Positions 19,410 through 28,071 are shown, numbered from the stretch's first letter. The stretch: DNA of 64,000 nucleotides from Mesorhizobium sp. Pch-S (GCF_004136315.1 NZ_CP029562.1:682001-746000); one strand, 5' to 3'. Numbers and translations are program-made. The notes: generated from the letters alone by a model not told the origin.

Positions 19410-20210
19410 TTACTGAGCCTGCGGAATGGGCAGGATCTTGTTGGTCGATGAATCAGCGGCGGCCTCCGCACCCAGCCACTTCTTGTGAAGTGCGGCCATG
19501 GTGCCGTCCTTCTTGATGGCATCGATAGCGCCGTTGACCTTTTCGAGCAGAGGCGAGCCCTTCTTCATCATGATGCCGAACTTGTCGCCGGTCGGGATCG
19601 CCGTCACCACCGCCATGTCGGGCATCTTGGTGAAGGCGAACTGGAAACCGGCGATATCGCCGATGGCACCGTCGAGACGGCCCGACTGTACGTCGAGAAT
19701 GAGGTTCTGCTGCGTATCGTAGCCGCGATATTCCTTGATGCCGTATTTCTCGGTGTTGGCCTTGATCCAGGCCTCGCCGACCGAGGCAGAGATGGCGCCG
19801 ACGGTCTTGCCCTTCATGTCGTCCAGCGTCTTCAGCGGTGTGTCCTTCTTGGCCACCAGCGCGATGTCGCTGTCGTAATAGCCCTGCGTGAAAGCCTGGT
19901 TCTGCAGGCGATCATTGTTGATGGTGATCGAGGAGATCGCCAGATCGATACGGCCGGAAACGGTGGCCGAAAACAGCGCCTGGAAGCCGAGATCCTGGAT
20001 TTCGACCTCCGAGCCGATGCGCTTGCCGATCTCCTTGACGAGATCGACCTCGAAGCCTTCGAACTGGCCGGTCTCGAGCTTGTTTTCCCAGGGCGGGTTG
20101 GCCGGATAGGCGCCCACTAGCAACGTTTCGGCATGCGCCAGCGACGCAGCACCGAGACCCATCGTCAGCGCCGCGAAGGCGCCGATCAGATTGCGGCGGT
20201 TAAGAAGCAT
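19410..20210 (-). CDS. periplasmic amino-acid-binding protein, HisJ/GltI type
   Basis: A 266-residue family 3 solute-binding protein. The signal peptide MLLNRRNLIGAFAALTMGLGAASLAHAE is followed by the typical start TLLVGAYPANPPWENK. Further family marks are GFEVDLVKEIGKRIGSEVE, the ISSITINNDRLQ region and a GTMAALHKKWLG C-terminus. AAGGGGAACCAA precedes the ATG at 20210, which rejects the longer frame to 20345. It lies 68 bp after the aminotransferase stop, in the same transcription direction. The ligand is probably an amino acid or amino-acid-like compound that the linked aminotransferase and monooxygenase operon degrades. Confidence 0.9.
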   Translation of the reverse strand: MLLNRRNLIGAFAALTMGLGAASLAHAETLLVGAYPANPPWENKLETGQFEGFEVDLVKEIGKRIGSEVEIQDLGFQALFSATVSGRIDLAISSITINNDRLQNQAFTQGYYDSDIALVAKKDTPLKTLDDMKGKTVGAISASVGEAWIKANTEKYGIKEYRGYDTQQNLILDVQSGRLDGAIGDIAGFQFAFTKMPDMAVVTAIPTGDKFGIMMKKGSPLLEKVNGAIDAIKKDGTMAALHKKWLGAEAAADSSTNKILPIPQAQ

Positions 20211-20278
20211 TTGGTTCCCCTTATATTGACCCGCCGGTTCGTTGCGGCGGGATGGGTCTGTCCGGACGCGACCCTTCG

Positions 20279-21493
20279 TCATGAAAGTGCCGACACCATG
20301 CGGGCGGCGGCTTGCCGGATCTGATCCGGGTCGCGCAGCACGCACATTCTGAGGAAAGAGCGGGACGCATTGCCGAAGAGGTAGCCGGGCGACAGGCCGA
20401 CGCGCGCCTTCTCGATGACGCGGGCGCAGGCCTCGCGCGAATCCTCCTGCCCTTCGAAAGCGAAGAAGGCATACATGCCGCCCTTCGGCTTCGACGGCAG
20501 GATGATGCCGTCGAGCTTCGCCAGCGCCTCATAGGCGATGTCGAGGCCAAGCCTGGCCCGCTCGCGGATTTCAGTCACCAGCGGCTCACCCTGGCGCAAT
20601 GCCGCCTCGGCGCCGGCCTGCACGAAGGCAGCGGTACCGCTGTTGGCATATTGCGTCATGGCAGCGACCTGGTCAGCGACACCGGTCGGATGCGACAGCC
20701 AGCCAATGCGCCAGCCGGTCATCGCCCAGGCCTTGGAGAAAGAATTGACCACCAGGACACGATCGTCGTCCTCGGCGATCTGCAACATGGAAGGCGCGAC
20801 CTCACCGTCGAAGTAGAGGCGGCCATAGACCTCGTCGGAGACGATCCAGATGCCGGTGCGGCGCGAGAAATCGAGCAGCGCCTGCAACTCCTCGCGCGTC
20901 GCGGTCCAACCCAACGGGTTGCTTGGTGTCGACAGGAAGATAGCGCGTGTGCGGGCATCGCAACGTGCGAACACGGCGTCGAGATCGAGCCGCCATTCGC
21001 CATCGAAGGCCAGCGCCACCGGGCGTGGCTCGCCGCCGACCAGATGGATGGCGTTGTGGATGTTGGGCCATTGCGGCTCGATATAGACGGCGTTGGTGCC
21101 GACATCGACCAGCAGTTCCATCGCCAGCATCACGGCATGCATGCCGCCGGGCGTCACAGTCGAACGCTCGATCGCAATGTGCCGTCCATGCAGCCGGCTC
21201 TGATAGTCGGAAAGCGCGGTCGTCAGCGAACCCAGGCCACGCATATTGGGAATATAGAAGGTCTGGCCGGCATCCAGCGCCGCCTTGGCGGCGTCGATGA
21301 TGAAGCCCGGCGTGACCATGTCGCCTTCGCCGTACCAGAGAGGAATGACATCACCGAGGCTCTGCGCCTTGGCGGCCAGCTGGGCGATGTTTTCGGTGCG
21401 CAGGTCCTGGATCTGCGGGCGGATGCCCTCGAGCGGCGGAAAGGGCCGGACATTCGCCGGATAGGCGGATGCGCCGCTTCTGCTCAAGGTCAT
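20279..21493 (-). CDS. PLP-dependent aminotransferase, class I/II
   Basis: A 404-residue fold-type I aminotransferase. The PLP-binding lysine is K254 in NSFSKAWAMTGWRIGW; TPSNPLGW and VSDEVYGRLYFDG carry the conserved asparagine, aspartate and tyrosine. It transfers the amino group of its substrate to a 2-oxoacid in the cytoplasm. ATG 21493 follows GGGAGGAACTGCCAT. It is the first gene of a leftward unit with the amino-acid-binding protein and permease. A perfect AACAGTATACTGTT site lies about 100 bp upstream, matching a site before the divergent FCD regulator. Substrate specificity cannot be read. Confidence 0.9.
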   Translation of the reverse strand: MTLSRSGASAYPANVRPFPPLEGIRPQIQDLRTENIAQLAAKAQSLGDVIPLWYGEGDMVTPGFIIDAAKAALDAGQTFYIPNMRGLGSLTTALSDYQSRLHGRHIAIERSTVTPGGMHAVMLAMELLVDVGTNAVYIEPQWPNIHNAIHLVGGEPRPVALAFDGEWRLDLDAVFARCDARTRAIFLSTPSNPLGWTATREELQALLDFSRRTGIWIVSDEVYGRLYFDGEVAPSMLQIAEDDDRVLVVNSFSKAWAMTGWRIGWLSHPTGVADQVAAMTQYANSGTAAFVQAGAEAALRQGEPLVTEIRERARLGLDIAYEALAKLDGIILPSKPKGGMYAFFAFEGQEDSREACARVIEKARVGLSPGYLFGNASRSFLRMCVLRDPDQIRQAAARMVSALS

Positions 21494-21594
21494 ATGGCAG
21501 TTCCTCCCGAAGACACGCCGGCCAAAGACGCGCCGGAACGAGGCCCGGCACACACAGCGCATCCAGCCTCATCAACGGGTTTAATAACGCATGA

Positions 21595-21608
21595 AACAGT
21601 ATACTGTT
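21595..21608. promoter_or_regulatory. FCD-regulator operator, aminotransferase side
   Basis: AACAGTATACTGTT is a 14-bp perfect palindrome about 100 bp before the aminotransferase start. The same CAGTATACTG core is found at 21750 before the regulator gene. Sites of this GTATAC kind are usual for FadR/FCD-type GntR regulators. Confidence 0.75.
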
Positions 21609-21747
21609 CAAGCCTAAAATTTTTTATCCACCCGCTTGCGCTTCTTGCAAAATACGCGCTAGCTTCAGCGAAATTCGCCGTTTTTGGCCTTTCTTATCGC
21701 TTGCGGGTCGTAAAGTTCGGGCCGCATACATCGAGAAATCGGCTTTA

Positions 21748-21761
21748 AACAGTATACTGAA
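21748..21761. promoter_or_regulatory. FCD-regulator operator, regulator side
   Basis: AACAGTATACTGAA shares 12 of 14 bases with the site at 21595 and ends only 14 bp before the regulator ATG. Binding there would overlap the initiation region, consistent with autorepression. Confidence 0.7.
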
Positions 21762-21775
21762 TGCGGAGAAGTCTG

Positions 21776-22477
21776 ATGTCTGACGAAAGGCCGTTCAAAG
21801 GCTCCGGCGGCAGTCTGCGCGCCCAGATCTATGAAGACATCCGCGATCGCATCCATCGCGGCGCCCTGGGCGCCAACGACCGGCTGGTCGATGTGGAGAT
21901 CGCAGGCAACCTCGGCGTATCCCGCATGCCGGTACGCGAAGCCCTGCTGCAGCTCACGCATGAAGGCTATCTCGTCGGCACCACGCGCGGCTTCATGCTG
22001 CCGACGCTGACGCCGACCGATGTCGCCAACATCTTCGAAGTGCGGCGCTGTCTCGAGCCGCGCGCTGCGGCCCATGCCGCACGCACGCTGGATACCGCCG
22101 GGATGGAACGGCTCGCCGCTGCGCTGAAGGATGCCGAAGAAGCCGTCGCGACCGCCGATGCCGAACTTCTGTTCCAGGCCAATGTCCGCTTCCGCCGCTC
22201 ATGGCTGGAAGCCGTCGACAATGACAGGTTGGCCTCGGCCATCGCGCGTTTTGCCGACCATGTGCAGGTCGTGCGCCTCGGCACGCTGACGCACCAGCCG
22301 ACGCAGGCGGTCGTGCTGGCAGGCATGCGCAGGCTCTATGACGCCTTCGCGAACCGCGACTCGATGGCTGCCTTCGACCATATGACCACCTTCATCCAGC
22401 ATGCCGAGGAGCGTTTCGTCGCACTCACCAAGGCACTGGAATCCGCCGGTGACGAAGGCCGGCGCCCGCAGGGATAA
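21776..22477 (+). CDS. GntR-family regulator with FCD domain
   Basis: A 233-residue regulator. The winged helix-turn-helix is at about residues 12-75 (VDVEIAGNLGVSRMPVREALLQL), and the FCD ligand domain is at about 85-220 (VANIFEVRRCLEPRAAAHAA). FCD proteins bind small organic acids, often through a metal, and are mostly repressors of the adjacent pathway. ATG 21776 follows GCGGAGAAGTCTG; an ATG at 21761 would overlap the operator. It leads the operon with the flavin monooxygenase 5 bp downstream, so it is probably self-regulated along with the pathway. Confidence 0.9.
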   Translation: MSDERPFKGSGGSLRAQIYEDIRDRIHRGALGANDRLVDVEIAGNLGVSRMPVREALLQLTHEGYLVGTTRGFMLPTLTPTDVANIFEVRRCLEPRAAAHAARTLDTAGMERLAAALKDAEEAVATADAELLFQANVRFRRSWLEAVDNDRLASAIARFADHVQVVRLGTLTHQPTQAVVLAGMRRLYDAFANRDSMAAFDHMTTFIQHAEERFVALTKALESAGDEGRRPQG

Positions 22478-22482
22478 TCCTT

Positions 22483-23577
22483 ATGATCAAGCCGCATCCG
22501 CTCAAGGGCCCGAACAAGTTCAAGCTCGGCGTCTTCTCCATGAACGCCGATGGCGGCCTGGCGATGACGACGGCGCCCGAGCGGTGGCGTGCGCGCTGGG
22601 ACGACAATCTGAACGCGGCGCGCATCGCCGACAGCGCGGGGCTGGAGTTCCTGCTGCCGATCGCGCGCTGGCGCGGCTTCGGCGGCGTCACCCATGCGCG
22701 CGAATGGTCGTTCGAGACCTTCACCTGGGCGGCGGGACTGGCGACGGCGACAGAAAACATCGCCTTGTTCATGACCGTGCACGTGCCGCTGGTCCATCCG
22801 CTGCAGGCCGCCAAGGCGCTGGCCACCGTCGACCACATCTCAGGTGGCCGTGCCGGGCTCAATATCGTCTGCGGCTGGAACCCGGATGAATTCGCGATGT
22901 TCGGCCAGACGGTCGGCGAGCGCACCTACGACCAGGCCGAAGAATGGATCACCATCATCGAACGCGCCTACAAGTCGCGCGAGCCGTTCGACTTCGCCGG
23001 CGAATTCTATGACCTGAAAGGCGTGGTGAGCCGGCCGGCCAGCCTGCAGGCGCCGCGCCCGGTGACGATGAATGCCGCCTTCGGCGCACCGGGCCGCAAC
23101 TACGCGGCGCGCCACTGCGACTATCTGTTCTCGACCTTTTCCGAAATCTCGGAAGGCCGCGCCCATGTCGTCGATATCGCCAACCGCGCCGCCGAAGTTG
23201 GCCGCGACGTCGGCGTCTATACGGTCTGCCACGTGGTCTGCCGCGAAACGCAGCAGGAGGCGGAAGACTATTACCGTCGCTATGCACTCGAACTCGCCGA
23301 CAAGGGCGCCGTCGACGAGCATATGAAGAAGAAGAAGGAATTCGCCCATTCACATGACGACAAGGCGTTCACCGAATACCGGCAGCGTTTTGCCGGCGGC
23401 GCCGGCACCTACCCGCTGGTCGGCACGCCGGAGAAGATCGTCGACGACCTGATCCGCATCATGGAGCAGGGTTATGCAGGTGCCGCCCTCTCCTTCGTCA
23501 ACTACACCTACGACCTGCCATTCTTCTGCGACCGCGTGCTGCCGCTGATGCGCCAGGCCGGGCTGAGGATGAACTGA
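22483..23577 (+). CDS. RutA-like LLM-class flavin-dependent monooxygenase
   Basis: A 364-residue luciferase-like flavin monooxygenase. The order of motifs is that of RutA (pyrimidine monooxygenase) and its relatives: GVFSMNADGG near residue 15, ARWRGFGGVT near 65, SFETFTWAAGLA, HPLQAAKALATVDHISGGRAGLNIVCGW near 105-130, then GEFYDLKG and a C-terminal VGTPEKIVDDL. These enzymes use reduced FMN and oxygen to open rings or cut C-N or C-S bonds. The next gene is the matching flavin reductase, overlapping by one base. No other rut gene (rutB, rutC, rutD, rutG) is present, so uracil is unlikely to be the substrate. Confidence 0.85.
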   Translation: MIKPHPLKGPNKFKLGVFSMNADGGLAMTTAPERWRARWDDNLNAARIADSAGLEFLLPIARWRGFGGVTHAREWSFETFTWAAGLATATENIALFMTVHVPLVHPLQAAKALATVDHISGGRAGLNIVCGWNPDEFAMFGQTVGERTYDQAEEWITIIERAYKSREPFDFAGEFYDLKGVVSRPASLQAPRPVTMNAAFGAPGRNYAARHCDYLFSTFSEISEGRAHVVDIANRAAEVGRDVGVYTVCHVVCRETQQEAEDYYRRYALELADKGAVDEHMKKKKEFAHSHDDKAFTEYRQRFAGGAGTYPLVGTPEKIVDDLIRIMEQGYAGAALSFVNYTYDLPFFCDRVLPLMRQAGLRMN

Positions 23578-24107
23578 TGGACGTGGCAACCGGCGCGCTG
23601 CCCGCGCACGGCACGGTCGACCCGCGCGGCTTCAAGCAAGGCATGCGTGCGATGGCCGGCGCCGTGGCGATCCTGGCTGCCGAAGATGCCGAGCATGGTT
23701 GCTTCGGGCTGACGGCAACCGCCGTCTGTTCGTTCAGCGCCGAGCCGCCTTCGCTGCTGGCCTGCGTGCACAAGAACAGCACCTTCGCTTCGCTTACCCG
23801 GCAGGACATGGCCTTTTCCGTCAATCTGCCGGCGGCGGACCAGGAGAATGTCGCACGCGTCTTCGGCGGCATGACGACGGCCAAGGGCGTGGCGCGGTTC
23901 TCGGCGGGCTCCTGGGTTCGCGGCGAAGCCGGCGCTCCACTGCTGGTCGGCGCGCGCGCCGTGTTCGAATGCCGGGTCGGCGAAATCATCGCACGCGCCT
24001 CGCATCTGATCCTGATCGGGCTGGTGACCAAGGTGACGCTCGACCGTGTCGAGCGCGAGCCGATCTTCTACGCCCACGGGCGCTTCCTCACCATTAACGG
24101 CCAATAA
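23577..24107 (+). CDS. flavin reductase of the RutF/HpaC type
   Basis: A 176-residue flavin reductase-like protein. Family features are MRAMAGAVAILAA near residue 22, GLTATAVCSFSAEPPSLLACV near 43-63, NSTFASLTRQDMAFSVNLPA and the C-terminal FYAHGRFLTI. It supplies reduced FMN to the monooxygenase, whose stop codon overlaps its ATG (TGATG). The partnership is standard for two-component monooxygenases, so the role is firm even though the pathway is not. Confidence 0.9.
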   Translation: MDVATGALPAHGTVDPRGFKQGMRAMAGAVAILAAEDAEHGCFGLTATAVCSFSAEPPSLLACVHKNSTFASLTRQDMAFSVNLPAADQENVARVFGGMTTAKGVARFSAGSWVRGEAGAPLLVGARAVFECRVGEIIARASHLILIGLVTKVTLDRVEREPIFYAHGRFLTINGQ

Positions 24108-24125
24108 CGTAACGGAGACCAGCCG

Positions 24126-24887
24126 ATGTCCCCTGTCCTGTCCGGCCGGCTGAAGACCCGCCTTGCCGCCAACGACCAGCTCGGCCTGGTCTGGCTGACG
24201 CTCGGCCATGCCTCGATCACCGAAATGGCAGCGCACTCCGGCGCCGATGCGCTGGTCATCGACCTGCAGCACGGGCTGTGGGATCGCCGCTCGCTGGAGA
24301 CGACCGTCGGCATTGCAGCCGGCACCGCTCCGGTGATCGCACGCGTCGCGGACAGTTCGACGACAGCGATCGGCAACGCACTGGATGCCGGCTGCGACGG
24401 CGTGTTGGTGCCGCTGATCGAAAGCCGCGCGCAGGCCGAGCAGGCGATCTCCGCCGCCCGCTTCCCGCCGCACGGCCATCGCTCGGGCGGCGGCGTGCGA
24501 CCGCTTTCGATGGGATTCGGCACCTATCTCGAACGGGCGGGACATGTGGCCGTCGGCCTGATGATCGAGACCGCTGCCGGGGTCGAGCAGGCCGAGGCGA
24601 TCATCACCACACCCGGACTGGACTTCGTGCTGATCGGCACCGGCGATCTCGGCATCTCCTATGCGGCACAAGGCCAGGGCGGCGACGCCACGGAAAAAGG
24701 CTGCCTGCGCGTGAAGGAGGCCTGCGCTAGGGCCGGCATCCCGTGCGGCATCTTCACCGGCAATGTCGACAAAGCGCTCGAACGACGCGCCGAGGGTTAT
24801 CACCTTGTCGTGCTCGCTTCCGATGTCGACGTGGTGCGTGACGCCTTCAACGGTGTGGTGCGCGATTTCGCCGGAGCGGCATCGTGA
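24126..24887 (+). CDS. HpcH/HpaI-type class II aldolase
   Basis: A 253-residue aldolase of the HpcH/HpaI/citrate lyase beta family. Recognisable are ALVIDLQHGLWD near residue 45, a GCDGVLVPLIES segment near 98-110, LMIETAAGVEQAE near 148 (metal-ligand Glu) and LIGTGDLGISY near 178 (metal-ligand Asp). Such enzymes cleave 4-hydroxy-2-oxoacids to pyruvate and an aldehyde or semialdehyde. It is the fourth gene of the FCD operon and overlaps the next gene as GTGA. In the pathway it would act late, after oxygenation and transamination have made a hydroxy-oxoacid. Confidence 0.85.
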   Translation: MSPVLSGRLKTRLAANDQLGLVWLTLGHASITEMAAHSGADALVIDLQHGLWDRRSLETTVGIAAGTAPVIARVADSSTTAIGNALDAGCDGVLVPLIESRAQAEQAISAARFPPHGHRSGGGVRPLSMGFGTYLERAGHVAVGLMIETAAGVEQAEAIITTPGLDFVLIGTGDLGISYAAQGQGGDATEKGCLRVKEACARAGIPCGIFTGNVDKALERRAEGYHLVVLASDVDVVRDAFNGVVRDFAGAAS

Positions 24888-25384
24888 AGCCGCCTTTTCG
24901 CGAGCGGCTGGATTTCGACGGCGGCAACGGCCAGGTGCTCGACGAAAGCCGCCGCTACATGCTGATGCGGCCCGAGGCGCTGATGGGGATGTTCCGTCGC
25001 CTCGACGACGAGACCCGGCGGAAGGCGCTGGAGGCGCTGGCGGCTTCGGTGATCGAAATGGGCGGCGACAGCGCGCGTGCCTACAAGGCACATGGTGGCG
25101 GCGATGCCGACGCCCTGCTGGCAACGGTGGCCAACACCGCGCCCGATCTCGGCTGGGGTGCCTGGTCGTTCGCGCGCGGCAGCGACAGCATTGAACTCAC
25201 CGTCCGCAACAGCCCGTTCGCGGCAGGCTACGGCTCCGCTTCAAAGCCTGTCTGCCATGCCATCGCCGGCATGGCGACGGCGGTCGGTCGCATGGTGCTG
25301 GACAGCGACGATGTCGTGGCGCGCGAAACCGAATGCGTCGCCTGTGGCGCCGCGGCATGCCGCTTCGAGGCGCGCCCGGTCTGA
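24884..25384 (+). CDS. stand-alone V4R-domain-like protein
   Basis: A 166-residue protein with a GTG start inside the aldolase stop (GTGA). After a polar N-terminus, residues about 45-165 resemble the V4R (4-vinyl reductase) small-molecule-binding domain. The last 20 residues hold the best marker, ETECVACGAAACRFEA, in which spaced Glu and Cys residues match the metal-binding end of V4R domains. V4R domains occur as sensor parts of phenol-type activators and in bacteriochlorophyll enzymes; as a single-domain gene in a monooxygenase operon its job is unknown. It could be a small-molecule-binding partner or an enzyme for an unstable intermediate. Confidence 0.65.
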   Translation: MKPPFRERLDFDGGNGQVLDESRRYMLMRPEALMGMFRRLDDETRRKALEALAASVIEMGGDSARAYKAHGGGDADALLATVANTAPDLGWGAWSFARGSDSIELTVRNSPFAAGYGSASKPVCHAIAGMATAVGRMVLDSDDVVARETECVACGAAACRFEARPV

Positions 25385-25388
25385 GGTT

Positions 25389-26219
25389 TTAGCTTTCCAG
25401 CAATATCCGGGTCAGCGGATGCGTGGCATCGGCCAGGCCATCGATGACGCTGAAATGATGGCGGTCAGGCTCGGCATAAAAACCTGTCGAAGCTCCTAGT
25501 CCGGTCCAGATGTTGGCGAGCAGTTCGGACTGGCGGATGAATTCCGCGCGTTCGCCGCCACCGACCCAGCAGACCAGCCGCGCGCCATCCATCGGCAGCA
25601 GCAAGGCGGGGCTCTCGACAGCGGCTTCCGCGGCATCGATCTTCAGCGTCCTGTTCATCCCCGTCTGCATGATCGGCCGCAGATCGTGCACGCCGGACAG
25701 CGAGACCGTGTTGACGACGCGGCGCCGCACGGCCTCCGGCAAGGGTGACGTCGCCGAGATCATGCGCGTGACCAGATGACCGCCGGCGGAGTGCCCGGTC
25801 AGGCGGATGTCGCCATCGACCAGCTCCGCCGCTTTCGTTATCGCAGCGCCGATTTCGGCCGAGATCTGGCCGATACGCGCCTCGGGAGCCAGCGTGTAGG
25901 ACGGCATCGCCACCGCATGGCCGCTTTCAACGGCGCCGCGCGCCAGATGTGACCAGAAGCTCTTGTCGAGCGCCATCCAGTAACCGCCATGCACAAAGAC
26001 GACGAGCCCCTTCGGCGTGCCTACCGGCAGGAACAGGTCGAGCCGGTTGCGTGTTCCCGGACCGTAGGCGATGTCGAGCTGTGCGCGGCCGGACGCCGCC
26101 AACTCGTCGCGATAGGCTGCCGCCGGCGCTACCCAGGCCGCCGGCCAGCGGTCGCCGCCGGCGATGTTGGCGCCGTTGGTGTAGGCATTGTCCCAGTCGA
26201 CGATCTTGTGAACGACCAT
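25389..26219 (-). CDS. alpha/beta-hydrolase arylformamidase (N-formylkynurenine)
   Basis: A 276-residue alpha/beta hydrolase. The oxyanion motif HGGYW starts at H77 and the nucleophile is S144 in GHSAGGHL; a C-terminal RHHFSVIDGL supplies the histidine. HGGxW is the mark of the eukaryote-type kynurenine formamidase/BNA7 group. It removes formate from N-formylkynurenine, the product of the KynA encoded at 29262. It is divergent from the ligase-kynU-kynA operon, with an 18-bp shared regulatory motif between them. ATG 26219 follows AAGGGACAGCGAAC. Its 3' end meets the V4R gene with a 4-bp gap. Confidence 0.82.
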   Translation of the reverse strand: MVVHKIVDWDNAYTNGANIAGGDRWPAAWVAPAAAYRDELAASGRAQLDIAYGPGTRNRLDLFLPVGTPKGLVVFVHGGYWMALDKSFWSHLARGAVESGHAVAMPSYTLAPEARIGQISAEIGAAITKAAELVDGDIRLTGHSAGGHLVTRMISATSPLPEAVRRRVVNTVSLSGVHDLRPIMQTGMNRTLKIDAAEAAVESPALLLPMDGARLVCWVGGGERAEFIRQSELLANIWTGLGASTGFYAEPDRHHFSVIDGLADATHPLTRILLES

Positions 26220-26300
26220 GTTCGCTGTCCCTTCCCTACCGGCTGCGGCCGGCATCCTCGACCTCTACCATAGGCAAGCGCCGGGCCAGTGCAACGATAA

Positions 26301-26318
26301 ACTTTATGCTTGAAATAA
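26301..26318. promoter_or_regulatory. shared motif, site 1 (formamidase/ligase divergent promoter)
   Basis: ACTTTATGCTTGAAATAA in the 230-bp divergent gap. It matches the reverse complement of the site before the aminobenzoyl-CoA monooxygenase gene (36551-36568) at 16 of 18 positions, and shares its first 11 bases with a site before the MarR gene at 41318-41335. Confidence 0.7.
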
Positions 26319-26449
26319 CTTTGGCGCTATGCGAGCGTTTCCCTCAGCGGAACGGATGGAGACGCTGCAGGGCTGCTCCTACCGCCGCAGAACAAGGCCC
26401 CACCAAGATGGCCGGCGCAGACCTTACGGAAGCTGGGAGATCGAACGAG

Positions 26450-28069
26450 ATGCTTGGGCCGACGGCGCATACCGACACGTTTGCACGAGACAATCTCCCG
26501 CCTCCGGACCTTTGGCCGGACTTCCTGCTCGACGGCTTCGACTATCCCGACCACATCAATGCCGGTGTCGAACTGACCGACCGCATGGTCGAAAAGGGCT
26601 TCGGCGACCATACCGCGCTGATCGGCAACGGCCGCCGCCGCACTTACAAGGAGCTGGCCGACTGGACCAGCCGGCTGGCCCATGCGCTGGTCGAGAACTA
26701 CGGCGTCAAGCCGGGCAACCGGGTGCTGATCCGCTCGGCCAACAACCCGGCCATGGTGGCCTGCTGGCTTGCCGCGACCAAGGCCGGTGCCGTGGTGGTC
26801 AACACCATGCCGATGCTGCGCGCTGGCGAGCTTGCCCAGATCATCGACAAGGCCGAGATCACGCTGGCGTTGTGCGATACCAGGCTGATGGAAGAGATGG
26901 TGGCCTGCGCCAAGCAGAGCAATTTCCTGAAGCAGGTCATCGGTTTCGACGGCACCGCCAACCATGATGCGGAACTCGACCGCATCGCGCTCGACAAGTC
27001 GGTGCGCTTCGATGCGGTCAAGACCGGGCGCGACGACGTCGCCCTGCTCGGCTTCACCTCCGGCACCACCGGCATGCCGAAGGCGACGATGCATTTCCAC
27101 CGCGACCTTCTCATCATCGCCGACGGCTATGCCCGCGAGGTGTTGAGCGTGACGCCGGAAGACGTCTTCATCGGCTCGCCGCCGCTCGCCTTCACCTTCG
27201 GCCTCGGCGGGCTGGCGATCTTCCCGCTGCGCTTCGGCGCGGCCGCGACCCTTTTGGAGAACGCCTCGCCGCCCAACATGGTCGAGATCATCCAGACCTA
27301 CCGCGCCACCGTCTGCTTCACCGCGCCGACCGCCTATCGCGCCATGCTGGCGGCGATGGACAAAGGCGCCGACCTGTCCTCGCTGCGCGCCGCCGTCTCG
27401 GCCGGCGAAACGCTGCCGGCCCCGGTCTACGAGGAATGGATGGAGAAGACCGGCAAGCCGATGCTCGACGGCATCGGCGCCACCGAGATGCTGCACATCT
27501 TCATCTCCAACCGTTTCGGCGATTCCAAGCCGGCCTGCACCGGCAAGCCCGTCGGCGGCTATGAGGCCAAGATCGTCGACGACGACATGAACGAGCTGCC
27601 GCGCGGCGAAGTCGGGCGGCTGGCCGTGCGCGGACCGACCGGATGCCGCTATCTGGCCGACGACCGCCAGACCAAGTATGTGCGCAAGGGCTGGAACCTG
27701 ACCGGCGATTCCTTCTTCCAGGACGAGGATGGTTATCTGCACTTCGCCGCGCGCTCCGACGACATGATCATCTCGGCCGGCTACAACATCGCCGGGCCGG
27801 AGGTGGAGGCAGCGCTGCTGTCGCACGCCGACGTCAAGGAATGCGCCGTCATCGGCGCGGCCGACGAGGAGCGTGGCCAGATCGTGCAGGCGCATGTCGT
27901 GCTGATGGAAGGCGTAGCGGCCGATGACCTGACAACCAAGCGCCTGCAGGACCATGTCAAGGCGACCATCGCGCCCTACAAATACCCGCGCTCGATCAAG
28001 TTCATCGATGCGCTGCCGAAAACCCAGACCGGCAAGATCCAACGTTTCCGCTTGAAAGACACCCACTGA
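26450..28069 (+). CDS. abmG: 2-aminobenzoate-CoA ligase
   Basis: A 539-residue AMP-forming acyl-CoA ligase. The start MLGPTAHTDTFARDNLPPPD matches the N-terminus expected of aminobenzoate/benzoate-type ligases and follows a GGGAGATCGAACGAG leader; an ATG at 26408 is possible. The ATP motif is GFTSGTTGMPKATMHF near residue 200, and the C-terminal catalytic lysine is in KTQTGKIQRF. It makes 2-aminobenzoyl-CoA from anthranilate, ATP and CoA. Specificity is inferred from kynU and kynA directly downstream and from the aminobenzoyl-CoA monooxygenase in the facing operon. Confidence 0.88.
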   Translation: MLGPTAHTDTFARDNLPPPDLWPDFLLDGFDYPDHINAGVELTDRMVEKGFGDHTALIGNGRRRTYKELADWTSRLAHALVENYGVKPGNRVLIRSANNPAMVACWLAATKAGAVVVNTMPMLRAGELAQIIDKAEITLALCDTRLMEEMVACAKQSNFLKQVIGFDGTANHDAELDRIALDKSVRFDAVKTGRDDVALLGFTSGTTGMPKATMHFHRDLLIIADGYAREVLSVTPEDVFIGSPPLAFTFGLGGLAIFPLRFGAAATLLENASPPNMVEIIQTYRATVCFTAPTAYRAMLAAMDKGADLSSLRAAVSAGETLPAPVYEEWMEKTGKPMLDGIGATEMLHIFISNRFGDSKPACTGKPVGGYEAKIVDDDMNELPRGEVGRLAVRGPTGCRYLADDRQTKYVRKGWNLTGDSFFQDEDGYLHFAARSDDMIISAGYNIAGPEVEAALLSHADVKECAVIGAADEERGQIVQAHVVLMEGVAADDLTTKRLQDHVKATIAPYKYPRSIKFIDALPKTQTGKIQRFRLKDTH

Positions 28070-28071
28070 TC

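Noticed and set aside
26327..28066. 579-codon open frame opposite the aminobenzoate-CoA ligase
   Set aside because: Mirrors the ligase codon pattern and shows no domain or start signal.
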